From positions 2,542,001 to 2,606,000 of the forward strand of contig NZ_JAPNKC010000001.1 of NCBI RefSeq assembly GCF_026626705.1: DNA of 64,000 nucleotides. The letters are read 5' to 3'. Origin of the DNA: Pyxidicoccus sp. MSG2. Lineage in GTDB: Bacteria; Myxococcota; Myxococcia; Myxococcales; Myxococcaceae. This document shows, piece by piece, positions 1 through 9,876 of this stretch (positions are counted from its first letter, which is position 1; each line of letters starts with the position of its first letter). The notes beneath the pieces were generated by a model. The model saw only the letters and a program-made list of their open reading frames with translations. It ran no database searches and was not told the DNA's origin. Both the position numbers and the translations under genes were made by a program.

Positions 1-206
1 GTCACGGGCGGCGTGGCCTGCTTCGGCTTGCGCTTGTCCAGGATCTTCTGGACGGCGGCGGTCGCCTGGTCGTCATCGAGTGAGGACGAGTGGCTCTTGA
101 CGTCGTAACCGAGCGCAGAGAGCTCGGTCACGACCTCCTTGTTGTCGAGCTCAATGCCGTGGCCCTTGAGCTCCTTGGCGATTTCATGGACGCGCTTCTT
201 CGACAT
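1..206 (-). CDS. infB: Translation initiation factor IF-2, N-terminal fragment (cut by window edge)
   Basis: Only the first 68 codons are inside the window; the gene runs off the left edge. The protein starts MSKKRVHEIAKELKG and continues through a helical segment to a Lys/Pro-rich stretch. This is the small IF-2 N-terminal domain that precedes the long linker of bacterial IF-2. IF-2 is the GTPase that brings initiator tRNA to the 30S subunit; its G domain lies outside the window. It is the last gene seen of rimP-nusA-ylxR-infB, the usual bacterial order, which supports the call. The ATG at 204-206 is the natural start. The 109 bp to ylxR contain a poly-C stretch and no other gene. Confidence 0.9.
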   Translation of the reverse strand, partial: MSKKRVHEIAKELKGHGIELDNKEVVTELSALGYDVKSHSSSLDDDQATAAVQKILDKRKPKQATPPV

Positions 207-315
207 ATTGCCCTTGTTGGCCTTCTGCTCCGCCGGCTTCCGGGGCGCAGCACCCTAGTCCAAACCCGAAAATGTGTGCGAGTGGTCCTTAACACCCACT
301 CCCCCCCCACACCCC

Positions 316-624
316 TTAGCTCCCCGTCCCCGACTCCCACGCCTGCCCGAGCTGCGACGGGTCAACCTGTCCCGCCTTGCCGCGAAAGGCCCTTCCAAAC
401 GCCTTCCGCTTCAGCGCTGCCGTCAGACAACCGGCACCGCACAGGTAGGCGCCCCGTCCTGGCAGCCGCCGTGCCCTATCCACCTCGATGGCGCCCCCAG
501 GCCCTATCACGAACCGGGTAAGCTCCGCCTGCGGTCGCTTGGACCCGCATCCGACGCACGTCCGGACCGGACCTGACTCCGCGCTCTGCTCTCCCGACGC
601 CTTGCGGCCTGACGGGCGCCCCAC
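316..624 (-). CDS. ylxR: YlxR family RNA-binding protein (DUF448)
   Basis: This 102-aa basic protein carries the YlxR signature: RTCVGCG near residue 21, then a GRGAYLC segment near residue 56. It has a GTG start at 622-624. YlxR proteins are small nucleic-acid-binding proteins encoded between nusA and infB in many bacteria; some are reported to affect RNase P or transcription. It lies 20 bp after the nusA stop on the same strand, exactly the conserved neighbourhood. The first 15 residues are rich in Gly/Ser/Lys and may be disordered. Family assignment is secure; the molecular role in this organism is not known from sequence. Confidence 0.88.
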   Translation of the reverse strand: MGRPSGRKASGEQSAESGPVRTCVGCGSKRPQAELTRFVIGPGGAIEVDRARRLPGRGAYLCGAGCLTAALKRKAFGRAFRGKAGQVDPSQLGQAWESGTGS

Positions 625-644
625 GTTCCCTTCCCTCCCCTAGC

Positions 645-2345
<1,701 letters not shown>

Positions 2346-2407
2346 GGTGTTCTCCTAAAAGGGTCCACGGGCGTCCCCGCTCGGAGGGGCGCCCTGTATG
2401 TCGACGT

Positions 2408-2893
2408 CTAGAACTCGAACTCCAGGTTCGCCTTCGCGATGTCCTTGAAGAGGATGTGGAAGGTTCCGGCACCTTCCACGTCCACCGAGATGCCGTCGCC
2501 CGCCACCTCGGTCAGCGTGCCGGTGAAGTTCTTGCGCGGGGGCTCGCCCAGCGGCCCGAACGTCTTCACCTTCACCTTCTGTCCCTTCACCCGCTCGAAG
2601 TGCGCCGGCTTCTTCAGCGGCCGGTTCACCCCGGGGCTGGAGACCTCCAGGCTGTACTCGTGCGGAACCAGGTCCTCCACGTCGAGCGCGGGGTCCACCG
2701 CGCGCGACACCTGGGTGCAGTCTTCCAGCCCCACCCGCCCGCCCGGCTTGTCGATGAACAACCGGAGGACCCAGCCCTCGCGCTCCCGGATGAACTCCAG
2801 GTCCACGAGCTCCAGGCCTTCACCCGCGACGATGGGCTCGAGCAGGCTCATGGCCCGCTCCTCCACCGTCTGCTTGAGGTTCTTCTCCGACAT
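2408..2893 (-). CDS. rimP: Ribosome maturation factor RimP
   Basis: The 161-aa product has the RimP pattern: an N-terminal alpha/beta domain with GLELVDLEF and LRLFIDKPGG, the SPGVNRPL motif at about residues 93-100, and a C-terminal Sm-like barrel ending in LEFEF. RimP is needed for late 30S assembly. The frame stays open upstream to 3301, but the conserved start MSEKNLKQ places the ATG at 2891-2893; the upstream extension is Cys/Arg/Pro-rich and unlike RimP. It is first in the nusA-infB operon, and the next gene is divergent. Confidence 0.95.
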   Translation of the reverse strand: MSEKNLKQTVEERAMSLLEPIVAGEGLELVDLEFIREREGWVLRLFIDKPGGRVGLEDCTQVSRAVDPALDVEDLVPHEYSLEVSSPGVNRPLKKPAHFERVKGQKVKVKTFGPLGEPPRKNFTGTLTEVAGDGISVDVEGAGTFHILFKDIAKANLEFEF

Positions 2894-3101
2894 ATCCGGG
2901 AAACAGGTCTCCAAAAACGCGAAAAGCGGGCACGCGGCCCACTTTTCGAGGTCCATCATCGAAAAATGTGGGGCGTCCGTAGCACACGCCCCGTCGGGGT
3001 GTAAAGGAAGGACGCACCCTCCTGCTCCGGGTGAAACCTGCCCGACAGGGCAAGGAATTCCCAGGGGTTCCGCGACCCGGACGGGCGTTATAACGGGGTC
3101 C

Positions 3102-3905
3102 ATGCACCTCATCGCCGCCGCGCAGATGGTGTCCACCGCGGACAAGAGCCACAACCTTGAGGTCGCCACCCGCCTCGTGCGGCAGGCGGCCAGTCTGGGG
3201 GCCCGCCTCGTCGGTCTTCCGGAGAACTTCTCGTGGATGGGTCCGGAGCCCGAGCGCCCCGGAGCCTCCGAGGGACTCGACGGCCCGACGCTCGCCCGCA
3301 TGGCCGAGCTGGCCCGCGAGCTGAAAGTGACGCTCCTGGCCGGCAGCGTGCTGGAGACGGGCGCGCCGGGGGGCCGGCTCTACAACACCAGCGTCCTCTT
3401 CGGGCCCGGCGGCGAGCGGCTGGCCGTCTACCGGAAGATGCACCTGTTCGACGTGGAGGTGGGAGACGGGGCCACCTATCAGGAGTCCGCCGCCGTGGCG
3501 CCGGGCACCGAGGTGGTCGCCGCCCAGACGGAGGTGGGCCGGCTGGGCCTGTCCGTCTGCTACGACCTGCGCTTCCCGGAGCTGTACCGGCGGCTGTCGA
3601 GGGACGGCGCCACCCTGCTGGCGGTGCCGGCGGCCTTCACGCTGATGACGGGCAAGGACCACTGGGAGGTGCTCCTCCGGGCGCGGGCCATCGAAAACCA
3701 GGCCTACGTGCTCGCACCCGCACAAGGTGGGAAACACTCCGCCAACCGCCTCACCTATGGCCACGCCATGGTGGTGGACCCGTGGGGGCTGGTGACGGCG
3801 CGGGCGTCGGAGGGCGAGGGGCTGGCGCTGGCGCAGGTGGACCCGGAACTGCAGGCGCGAATCCGCCGCAACCTGCCCTGCCTGCAGCACCGGCGATTGG
3901 ACTAG
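3102..3905 (+). CDS. Carbon-nitrogen hydrolase (nitrilase superfamily, Nit/omega-amidase-like)
   Basis: The 267-aa protein has the full nitrilase-superfamily triad: Glu41 in LPENFSW, Lys112 in YRKMHLFD and Cys153 in SVCYDLRFPELYRRL. Those motif surroundings fit the Nit1/Nit2 and omega-amidase branch better than true nitrilases. Such enzymes hydrolyse small amides, for example deaminated glutathione or alpha-ketoglutaramate; the substrate here cannot be read from sequence. The ATG at 3102 gives a product beginning MHLIAAAQMVS, as expected for the family; the longer upstream open frame is antisense to rimP. The gene is divergent from rimP and is followed by an unrelated envelope operon. Confidence 0.9.
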   Translation: MHLIAAAQMVSTADKSHNLEVATRLVRQAASLGARLVGLPENFSWMGPEPERPGASEGLDGPTLARMAELARELKVTLLAGSVLETGAPGGRLYNTSVLFGPGGERLAVYRKMHLFDVEVGDGATYQESAAVAPGTEVVAAQTEVGRLGLSVCYDLRFPELYRRLSRDGATLLAVPAAFTLMTGKDHWEVLLRARAIENQAYVLAPAQGGKHSANRLTYGHAMVVDPWGLVTARASEGEGLALAQVDPELQARIRRNLPCLQHRRLD

Positions 3906-3974
3906 CGTCTGAGTGGCCGGGCTCGTTTCCCACGAGTCCCTCCCATTACACTGCGGCTTCCCGGAACCCCCCAC

Positions 3975-4448
3975 GTGAACGGACGACGCTGGCCACCCAT
4001 GCTGCTCGCGCTCGCGCTCTCGGCCTCGCCGCTCGGCTGCACCGCCGAGGAGGCGCCGCCTGCGCCCGCGGCGTCCGCCCGTCCGGCACTCGCTCCCCGC
4101 GCGCACCTGAAGGCCCTGAAGGGCGAGGTGCAGATCAAGCGCGCCACCGAGGATGACTGGAGCGTCGCGCGCGAGGGGCACCCCCTCTTCGAGAACGACA
4201 AGGTGCGCACCGAGTCGGGCGCGGGCGCGGACCTCGTCTTCGCCAGCGACGGTGGCACGGTGCACCTGGGCGGCGACTCGCTCATCGGCATCGCCGAGAC
4301 GCGACTGCGGCCGGGCCAGCCGCGCACGGACCTCACGGTGCTGCGCGGCCGCATCGACGCGGAGTTGGAAAAGCCCGCGGTCCAGTCCCTCTCCGTCACC
4401 ACCCCGGCGGCCACCATCCAGGCCGGAAGGGAGATTGTCTTCCAATGA
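3975..4448 (+). CDS. FecR-domain lipoprotein
   Basis: The 157-aa product starts at GTG 3975 with a signal peptide ending in the lipobox PLGC (Cys22). An Ala/Pro-rich linker and then a FecR-type beta domain follow (about residues 45-150). Visible parts are an LKGEVQI strand, a FENDKVRT turn, DGGTVHLGGDS, the LRGRIDAEL strand and SVTTPAATI. FecR domains occur in transmembrane anti-sigma regulators and in free-standing periplasmic proteins; this one has no cytoplasmic part, so an envelope scaffold or sensory role is the better inference. Its stop overlaps the start of the LysM gene by 4 bp (ATGA), so the two are probably translationally coupled. Confidence 0.82.
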   Translation: MNGRRWPPMLLALALSASPLGCTAEEAPPAPAASARPALAPRAHLKALKGEVQIKRATEDDWSVAREGHPLFENDKVRTESGAGADLVFASDGGTVHLGGDSLIGIAETRLRPGQPRTDLTVLRGRIDAELEKPAVQSLSVTTPAATIQAGREIVFQ

Positions 4449-5338
4449 AGACGGCGCTCCTGACGCTGCTGGCGGGGCTGGGCGGCGTCGCGCAGGACAC
4501 GGCGGTGGTGGGCCCCCACGAGACGCTGCGCCAGGTGGCGGAGCGCACCGTGGGCGACCCGGGCGCCGCGGAGGAAATCCAGGCGCTCAACCGGCTGACG
4601 ACGGACACCGTGGCCGAGGGCACGCGGCTGAAGGTGCCCGGACAGGAGCGCGTCCTCGCGCAGCGGGCCCTGGAGACGGCGCGCACCCTCGTCGGGGACG
4701 CGGGGACTTCACCCGAGGCCGAGGCGCGGCTGAAGGAGGCGGAGTCGCACTTCCGCGCCGCCCGCTACACCCTGGCCTCCGAGGCGGCCAACGCGGCCGG
4801 GCGGCAGGTGGCGGCGACACCCAAGCCGCAGCCCTCCGCCTTCAGCGTGGAGGTGGGCCCGGACGGAGGCACCACCACCGTCACCGTGAAGAAGGGCCCA
4901 CCCGTGCGAGTGGAGGCCGAGGGCGTTACCCAGCCTGTCGCCACGGGAGAGTCGCTCAGCGTGGTGAAGGGCTCTCCGCCGCCGGCGCCGCATCCCCCCC
5001 TGGTGGCGCCGAAGCCGGGATTGCCGGAGGATGGGGTGCTGCTGAAGCTGCGCCCGGACCGGGCGGGCCTGCTGGGGCCGGTGAAGCTGACCTGGGCGGG
5101 AGTGCCCGGAGCGGAGCGTTACGAGGTGGAAGTGCTACACGACACGGAAAACACCCCTGTCTTCGCGCAGAGCGTGTCCTCCGTGGAGTTGAAGCTGCCC
5201 GTACTGCCGGCGGGCCGCTACCGGTGGACGGTACGCGCGCTGGGCCCGGCGGGCCGGTCCGAGCCCGGGGCCTCCCGGCGCTTCGAGCTGGTGTCGGAGC
5301 GGCTCAAGCTCGAAGTGCAGAAGGGACAGTGGCAGTAG
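4445..5338 (+). CDS. LysM-domain envelope protein with C-terminal FnIII-like domain
   Basis: The 297-aa protein opens with a short hydrophobic segment (about 1-17, probably a signal peptide). A LysM module follows at about 20-66, with HETLRQVAERTVGD, an ALNRL core and a closing GTRLKVPG. LysM binds GlcNAc-containing glycans such as peptidoglycan. The middle (about 75-200) is Ala/Glu-rich and then Pro-rich. The C-terminal 95 residues (KLTWAGVPGAERYEVEV, GRYRWTVRALG) resemble a fibronectin-III-like beta sandwich. It lies between a FecR lipoprotein (4-bp overlap) and an HD-GYP protein (19-bp gap), suggesting a wall-sensing operon. The N-terminal signal is weak, so export is inferred. Confidence 0.78.
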   Translation: MKTALLTLLAGLGGVAQDTAVVGPHETLRQVAERTVGDPGAAEEIQALNRLTTDTVAEGTRLKVPGQERVLAQRALETARTLVGDAGTSPEAEARLKEAESHFRAARYTLASEAANAAGRQVAATPKPQPSAFSVEVGPDGGTTTVTVKKGPPVRVEAEGVTQPVATGESLSVVKGSPPPAPHPPLVAPKPGLPEDGVLLKLRPDRAGLLGPVKLTWAGVPGAERYEVEVLHDTENTPVFAQSVSSVELKLPVLPAGRYRWTVRALGPAGRSEPGASRRFELVSERLKLEVQKGQWQ

Positions 5339-5357
5339 CCACTGGAGGAGCAGCACC

Positions 5358-7064
5358 GTGCGCCTTTTCAAAGCCATCCTCCTGTTGATGTTGGTGGTGG
5401 GCTTCGTCCCCACGCTGATGGTGGGCTGGCTCTCCGTGTCCCATACGCGCGAGCTGCTGGTGCGCGACGCGCAGGAGCTGGCGCAGGAGCGCGTGAAGCA
5501 GCTCCAGCTCAAGGCGGAGGGCTTCCTGGGCGAGCCCACCGACGCGGTGCTGATGCTGGCCCGCGTGCCCGGCTTCTTCGCGCTGCCCCTGGAGGCACAG
5601 CAGACGCACCTGGCGTCGGTGCTCACGCAGCGGCGCGAGGTGCTGGCGCTCACCGTGTTCGGCCCGGACCGCAAGCGGCTGCCGGGCCTGCAGGCCTTCT
5701 CGCGGCACGACGTGTCGCCCAGCTCGCTGGCGGGGCACGAGGAGCGCGCCCGCGCGCTGCTGGAGTCGCTGGACGGGCTGCGCTACGCGGACGTGGTGAC
5801 GGGGCCGGACGGAGACGGGCCGGTGGTGACGCTGGCCTTCCCCGTGGGCGAGCCCGTGAAGGGCTACGTCGCGGCGGACCTGTCGCTGGCGGGGCTGCGG
5901 CGGATGCTGGAGCAGGAGCGCGTGGGCAGCACCGGCTTCGCGTACGTAGCGGACCGGCATGGGCACCTCGTCGCCGGAGGCGGAGGCGTGGCGGGCCTGG
6001 GCGAGGACGTGTCCCGGCGCCGCCCGGTGGCGCACCTGCTGCGACAGTTGGAGCGCCAGCCGGACACGGAGACGTTCCACGTGGGCAACTTCGGCGAGGG
6101 CCGGGACGCGGTCGTGGCCGCGTACACGGTGCTGCCGGAGGCCGGCTGGGCCATCATCTCCGAGCAGCCGGTGGAGCATGCGTACCGGCAGGTGGAGGCC
6201 ATGGAGCGGCGCATCCTCCTGGGCCTGGGCGCGGCCATCCTCGTCGCGCTGGTGCTGGCGGCGCTCTTCTCGCGCAACCTCACGCGGCCCCTCAAGGGCT
6301 TCACGAAGGGCGCGCTGGAGCTGGCGCGCGGCAAGTTCGGCGTGGAGGTGGACATCCCCCAGAAGAACGAGCTGGGGGAGCTGGCCCAGACGTTCAACTA
6401 CATGAGCAAGCAGCTGCTCGCGTACGACATGGAGAACCGCGGCCTCTACGAGAGCCTGGAGAAGGGCTACCTGGAGACCATCGTCGCGCTGGCCAACTCC
6501 ATCGACTCGAAGGACGCGTACACGCGCGGCCACAGCCAGCGGGTGGGCGACGTGGCGGTGGAGGTCGGCCGCGAGATGAACCTCACCGAGCGCGAGCTGC
6601 GGCAGCTCCAGTACGGCGGCATCCTCCACGACATCGGGAAGATTGGAATCGTGGAGTCCATCCTCTGCAAGCAGTCGCGGCTGACGGACCAGGAGATGGC
6701 CATCATGCGCGAGCACCCGGCCATCGGCGACGCCATCATCGGCCCGGTGAGCTTCCTCGGCGCGGTGCGCGCGTGCGTGCGCCACCACCACGAGCGCTGG
6801 GACGGCACCGGCTACCCGGACCGGCTCCAGGGCGAGGACATCCCCCTGCTGGCCCGCATCGTCGCGTGCGCGGACACCTTCGACGCCTGCACCTCCACGC
6901 GCCCGTACCAGAAGGCCATGCCGCTGGAGAAGGCGATGGAGATTCTCGACAACCTCAGCGGCGCGCAGCTGGACCCGCAGGTGGTGCTGGCGCTGCGGCG
7001 GGTGCTGGCGAAGCAGGGCGTGCGGCTGGAAGGCCACCGGCTGCCCGTCAAGCTCGCCTCGTAG
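5358..7064 (+). CDS. Membrane HD-GYP c-di-GMP phosphodiesterase with periplasmic sensor and HAMP
   Basis: The 568-aa protein has TM1 (about 5-27), a roughly 250-residue periplasmic sensor of Cache type (about 28-282), TM2 (about 286-306), HAMP (about 306-358, NLTRPLKGF) and an HD-GYP domain (about 370-560). The catalytic motifs are intact: GGILHDIGKIG (His424-Asp425), HHHERWDGTGYP (GYP at 485-487) and ARIVACADTFDA. It should hydrolyse cyclic di-GMP in the cytoplasm in response to a periplasmic signal, a control point for motility and matrix. The GTG start at 5358 has a strong GGAGGAG site. It is the third gene of the FecR-LysM operon. Confidence 0.93.
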   Translation: MRLFKAILLLMLVVGFVPTLMVGWLSVSHTRELLVRDAQELAQERVKQLQLKAEGFLGEPTDAVLMLARVPGFFALPLEAQQTHLASVLTQRREVLALTVFGPDRKRLPGLQAFSRHDVSPSSLAGHEERARALLESLDGLRYADVVTGPDGDGPVVTLAFPVGEPVKGYVAADLSLAGLRRMLEQERVGSTGFAYVADRHGHLVAGGGGVAGLGEDVSRRRPVAHLLRQLERQPDTETFHVGNFGEGRDAVVAAYTVLPEAGWAIISEQPVEHAYRQVEAMERRILLGLGAAILVALVLAALFSRNLTRPLKGFTKGALELARGKFGVEVDIPQKNELGELAQTFNYMSKQLLAYDMENRGLYESLEKGYLETIVALANSIDSKDAYTRGHSQRVGDVAVEVGREMNLTERELRQLQYGGILHDIGKIGIVESILCKQSRLTDQEMAIMREHPAIGDAIIGPVSFLGAVRACVRHHHERWDGTGYPDRLQGEDIPLLARIVACADTFDACTSTRPYQKAMPLEKAMEILDNLSGAQLDPQVVLALRRVLAKQGVRLEGHRLPVKLAS

Positions 7065-7150
7065 GGGGCTCGCGCGCGCTTCGACGCGCCACGGGGCGGG
7101 AAGGATGGTAGGGAGGGCGCGGCGCTGTTGAGACTTCGGAAGGTGCAACG

Positions 7151-7489
7151 TTGAGTTTCTGGGACCGCATCAAGCCCGCCGAGAAGCCCGTCTCCGGGAC
7201 GGATGTCCGCGTGGCTCCCGACGGCTCCCGGCTGGAGCTGGGCTGGGACGACGGGGCGAGGACGGCCACCTCCGCACAGGTGTTGCGACAGCAGTGCCCG
7301 TGCGCCGGGTGCGTGGACGAGTGGACGAACAAGCGCACCCTGGACGCGACGAAGGTGCCCGCGGACCTGCGCATCAAGGAGGTCCAACCGGTGGGCAACT
7401 ACGCGCTGGCCTTCGTCTTCAGCGACGGCCACACCACCGGCATCTATCCCTGGAAGTTGCTGCGTGAGGTCACCCAGCCCGTCACCTGA
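7151..7489 (+). CDS. DUF971 / GBBH-like N-terminal domain protein
   Basis: The 112-aa protein uses a TTG start with an AGGTG site a few bases upstream. It contains the DUF971 pattern: LELGWDDG, then a Cys cluster CPCAGCVDEWTNKR (about 52-65), and near the end DGHTTGIYPWKLLRE. The same domain forms the N-terminus of gamma-butyrobetaine hydroxylase, and stand-alone members are often found near Fe-S or chaperone genes. No catalytic function is established for the stand-alone form. It lies 86 bp after the HD-GYP gene and 12 bp before the kinase, so it may be cotranscribed with the kinase. Confidence 0.82.
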   Translation: MSFWDRIKPAEKPVSGTDVRVAPDGSRLELGWDDGARTATSAQVLRQQCPCAGCVDEWTNKRTLDATKVPADLRIKEVQPVGNYALAFVFSDGHTTGIYPWKLLREVTQPVT

Positions 7490-7501
7490 GGAAGACCGTC
7501 C

Positions 7502-9298
7502 GTGAACGAACGCTATCGGTTGGTACGGCTCCTGGCCTCTGGAGGCATGGCGGAGCTGTTCCTCGGCGTGGCGCGCACGGAGGGCTTCGAGCGCGCCGTG
7601 GCCATCAAGCGGATGCTGCCGCATCTGGCGCAGGAGCCGGACATCGCGCGCATGTTCCTCGCCGAGGCGCGGCTGGCCATGCTGCTGCAGCACCAGAACA
7701 TCGCCACCGTGTACGACGTGGGCCAGGGCCCCGGCGGACTCTTCCTGGTGATGGAGTTGGTGGACGGGTGGGACCTGGGCGTGCTGCTGCGCACCGCCGC
7801 GCGGCAGGGCGTGCGCTTCCCGCCGCACCTGGCGGCCTTCATCGTGCTCCAGACGCAGGCGGGCCTCGCCCACGCGTACCGGAAGCTGCACGACGGGCGC
7901 CCGGTGATGGCGGCCCATCGCGACGTGTCCCCCTCCAACGTCCTCGTGTCGCGCGAGGGCGAGGTGAAGGTGACGGACTTCGGCATCGCCCGGCTGGAGG
8001 GCGGCTCGCTCACGGAGCCCGGCGTCTTCCGCGGCAAGGAGGCCTACAGCGCGCCCGAGGTGCTCCAGGGCTCGCCGGCCAATGCCCTCAGCGACCAGTT
8101 CTCCCTGGGCATCGTCTTCCACGAGCTGCTCGTGGGCCGGCATCCGTTCCATGACGTGAAGGAGCCCATGGCGGTGGTGTACGCCATCCTCTCCCGCGAG
8201 GTTCCGCCGCTGCCTCCGGACGTGCCCGCGCCGCTGGCGGACACCGTCCTGCGCATGCTGGCGCGGGCCCCCGAGCAACGCTTCCCGACGCCCGAGGCCC
8301 TGAGCGAGACGCTCGCGCGCTGGCTGGCCCGCTCCGGCGAGCCCGCCACGTCCCACGCGCTGGCCGACTTCATGCGGCGGATTTCCCTCCCCCCCACCCT
8401 GCGCGAGCAGGCCGAGGCGGGAATGGACGCGAAGTCGGCCCCGGCTGGAGCCACACGCCCGTCGAATCCGGGGCCCTTCTCGCTCGCCATGAAGGGGGAA
8501 GAGGTGGCGCTCGCGCCCGGGGGGCCAGCGCTCAGCGCCAGCGGACGGCTGACCCGCAACTGCGCGACGTGCGGTATGCCCCTGGCTGATCCGCAGGCGC
8601 CGTGCGACTTCTGCGCCGAGGAGACCTCCGCGCGCGATGACGTGGAGGGACTCCCCATGGCGGCCCCGCCTGGCTCGGAGCCGGCGCGCACGGCCGCGTT
8701 TGGCACCCCGGTGCCCGTGGCGCCTCGGGGGACCGGGGGCCACGCGGGTGCCGCGGCGCCCGTGGGCCCTGGTGTCTCCGCGTCGTCGAGCCAGGCGCGC
8801 CATCAGGGCATGCCCGCCCCGCAGCCGGAGCCCGTCCCTCCCCCGGAAGCCCTCCCACCGCGGAGCCTGCGGGAGACTCCCGCCAACGAGCTGGAGCTGG
8901 AAGAGCGCGCGCCGCGTCCGGAGAGCGACTGGGTGGAGGAGCAGGATCTGCCCCGCCCTCGCGGGCGCTGGGTGCGGACCGCCGTCGCGCTCGGTGTGGT
9001 CGCGGTGCTGGTCTCCGGTGGCCTCTGGGTGCTGACCACGCGCTCCTGGGTGGTTCCCATGGTGCTCGCGAAGCTGGGCGTCCCGATGCCCTCCCCCATC
9101 CTGAGCATCGTCAGCAACCCGTCGGGCGCCACGGTGCTGGTGGAGGGCCAGGACGTGGGCACCACGCCGCTCGCCGTGGACAACCTCTACCCGGACAAGC
9201 CCATCTCCGTGCAGCTCAAGCTCAAGGGCTACCGGCCGTGGAAGGGCACCTTCCGCGGCGGCGAGCCCGTCGAGTTCAAGGTGGCGCTGGAGCGCTGA
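7502..9298 (+). CDS. Ser/Thr protein kinase with zinc-ribbon, transmembrane and PEGA domains
   Basis: The 598-aa protein has a eukaryotic-type kinase domain (about 5-280): a Gly-rich loop LASGGMAELFLG, Lys36 in VAIK, the catalytic loop HRDVSPSN with Asp141, DFG Asp159, and SAPE near 183. A Pro/Ala-rich linker follows, holding a CATCG...CDFC zinc-ribbon-like element (about 357-376). One TM helix sits at about 499-520, and a PEGA beta domain at about 540-598 (SNPSGATVLVEG, GTTPLAVDNL). The layout is a cytoplasmic kinase with a periplasmic PEGA tail, common in myxobacteria. GTG start. Its 3' end converges on sspB with a 14-bp gap. Confidence 0.93.
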   Translation: MNERYRLVRLLASGGMAELFLGVARTEGFERAVAIKRMLPHLAQEPDIARMFLAEARLAMLLQHQNIATVYDVGQGPGGLFLVMELVDGWDLGVLLRTAARQGVRFPPHLAAFIVLQTQAGLAHAYRKLHDGRPVMAAHRDVSPSNVLVSREGEVKVTDFGIARLEGGSLTEPGVFRGKEAYSAPEVLQGSPANALSDQFSLGIVFHELLVGRHPFHDVKEPMAVVYAILSREVPPLPPDVPAPLADTVLRMLARAPEQRFPTPEALSETLARWLARSGEPATSHALADFMRRISLPPTLREQAEAGMDAKSAPAGATRPSNPGPFSLAMKGEEVALAPGGPALSASGRLTRNCATCGMPLADPQAPCDFCAEETSARDDVEGLPMAAPPGSEPARTAAFGTPVPVAPRGTGGHAGAAAPVGPGVSASSSQARHQGMPAPQPEPVPPPEALPPRSLRETPANELELEERAPRPESDWVEEQDLPRPRGRWVRTAVALGVVAVLVSGGLWVLTTRSWVVPMVLAKLGVPMPSPILSIVSNPSGATVLVEGQDVGTTPLAVDNLYPDKPISVQLKLKGYRPWKGTFRGGEPVEFKVALER

Positions 9299-9312
9299 GC
9301 CCGACTCCAGCC

Positions 9313-9843
9313 TTACTTCACCAGTCGCAGGTGGCCCCGACGCGGCGGCGGCGGGTCGTCCTGTGGCCCGTCCGGCGGTGCCGGAGGCGGAGCCACGTCG
9401 GACGGCTCACTGGAGCGCTCGCTGGCGGTGGGCACCTCGCGCAGGAAGGTGCGCGGGCGCTCGGCGGCCACGGGCACCACCGGCACGGGCTGCGGCGGAC
9501 GCGCCGACGCGGGCTGCTGGAGCAGCTCCGGCGGCATGTCGTCCGGGTACATCCAGAACTCCTTCGTCACGTGGCTGGCGATGGCGAACAGCGCCGACCA
9601 GGGCACCGCCACCGTGAAGCGCGAGCCGGAGAAGCTCAGCGTGCAGCGCACGCCCCACTCGCCCACCGTCAAATCCGGCGGGTCGAAGCGGTAGGAGAGG
9701 TTGAGGCGCAGGTGGGCCTCCCCCCTGATTGAGGCGGGGACGAGCACGCCGGGGCGGCGCGCGTCCAGGTGGATCATCACCATCCCCTGGTCGAGCGCGG
9801 CCAGCAGCCGCTCCTTCTTGTCGAGACCCTTCTTTTCGTCCAT
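9313..9843 (-). CDS. sspB: SspB family ClpXP adaptor
   Basis: The 176-aa protein contains the SspB fold region at about residues 12-95: MVMIHLDARRPGVLVP, LRLNLSYRFD and FTVAVPWSALFAI. A Pro-rich variable tail follows, ending in a short basic segment (GHLRLVK), as in SspB where the C-terminal end docks on the ClpX zinc-binding domain. In proteobacteria SspB recognises ssrA-tagged proteins and delivers them to ClpXP. It lies 33 bp downstream of smpB on the same strand, so the tagging factor and the adaptor are genetically linked. The family call is from the conserved core; binding to a myxobacterial ssrA tag is inferred. Confidence 0.85.
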   Translation of the reverse strand: MDEKKGLDKKERLLAALDQGMVMIHLDARRPGVLVPASIRGEAHLRLNLSYRFDPPDLTVGEWGVRCTLSFSGSRFTVAVPWSALFAIASHVTKEFWMYPDDMPPELLQQPASARPPQPVPVVPVAAERPRTFLREVPTASERSSEPSDVAPPPAPPDGPQDDPPPPRRGHLRLVK

Positions 9844-9876
9844 CGGTGTACGGCGAGAGAAATTCGGGCGCCCCTC

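Noticed and set aside
90-576. Overlapping plus-strand open frames at the left edge
   Set aside because: They are antisense to infB and ylxR and consist of low-complexity Pro/Arg/Ser runs.
5304-7148. 614-codon minus-strand frame opposite the HD-GYP gene
   Set aside because: Composition is His/Arg/Leu-rich, with no motif; the plus strand has complete HD-GYP motifs.
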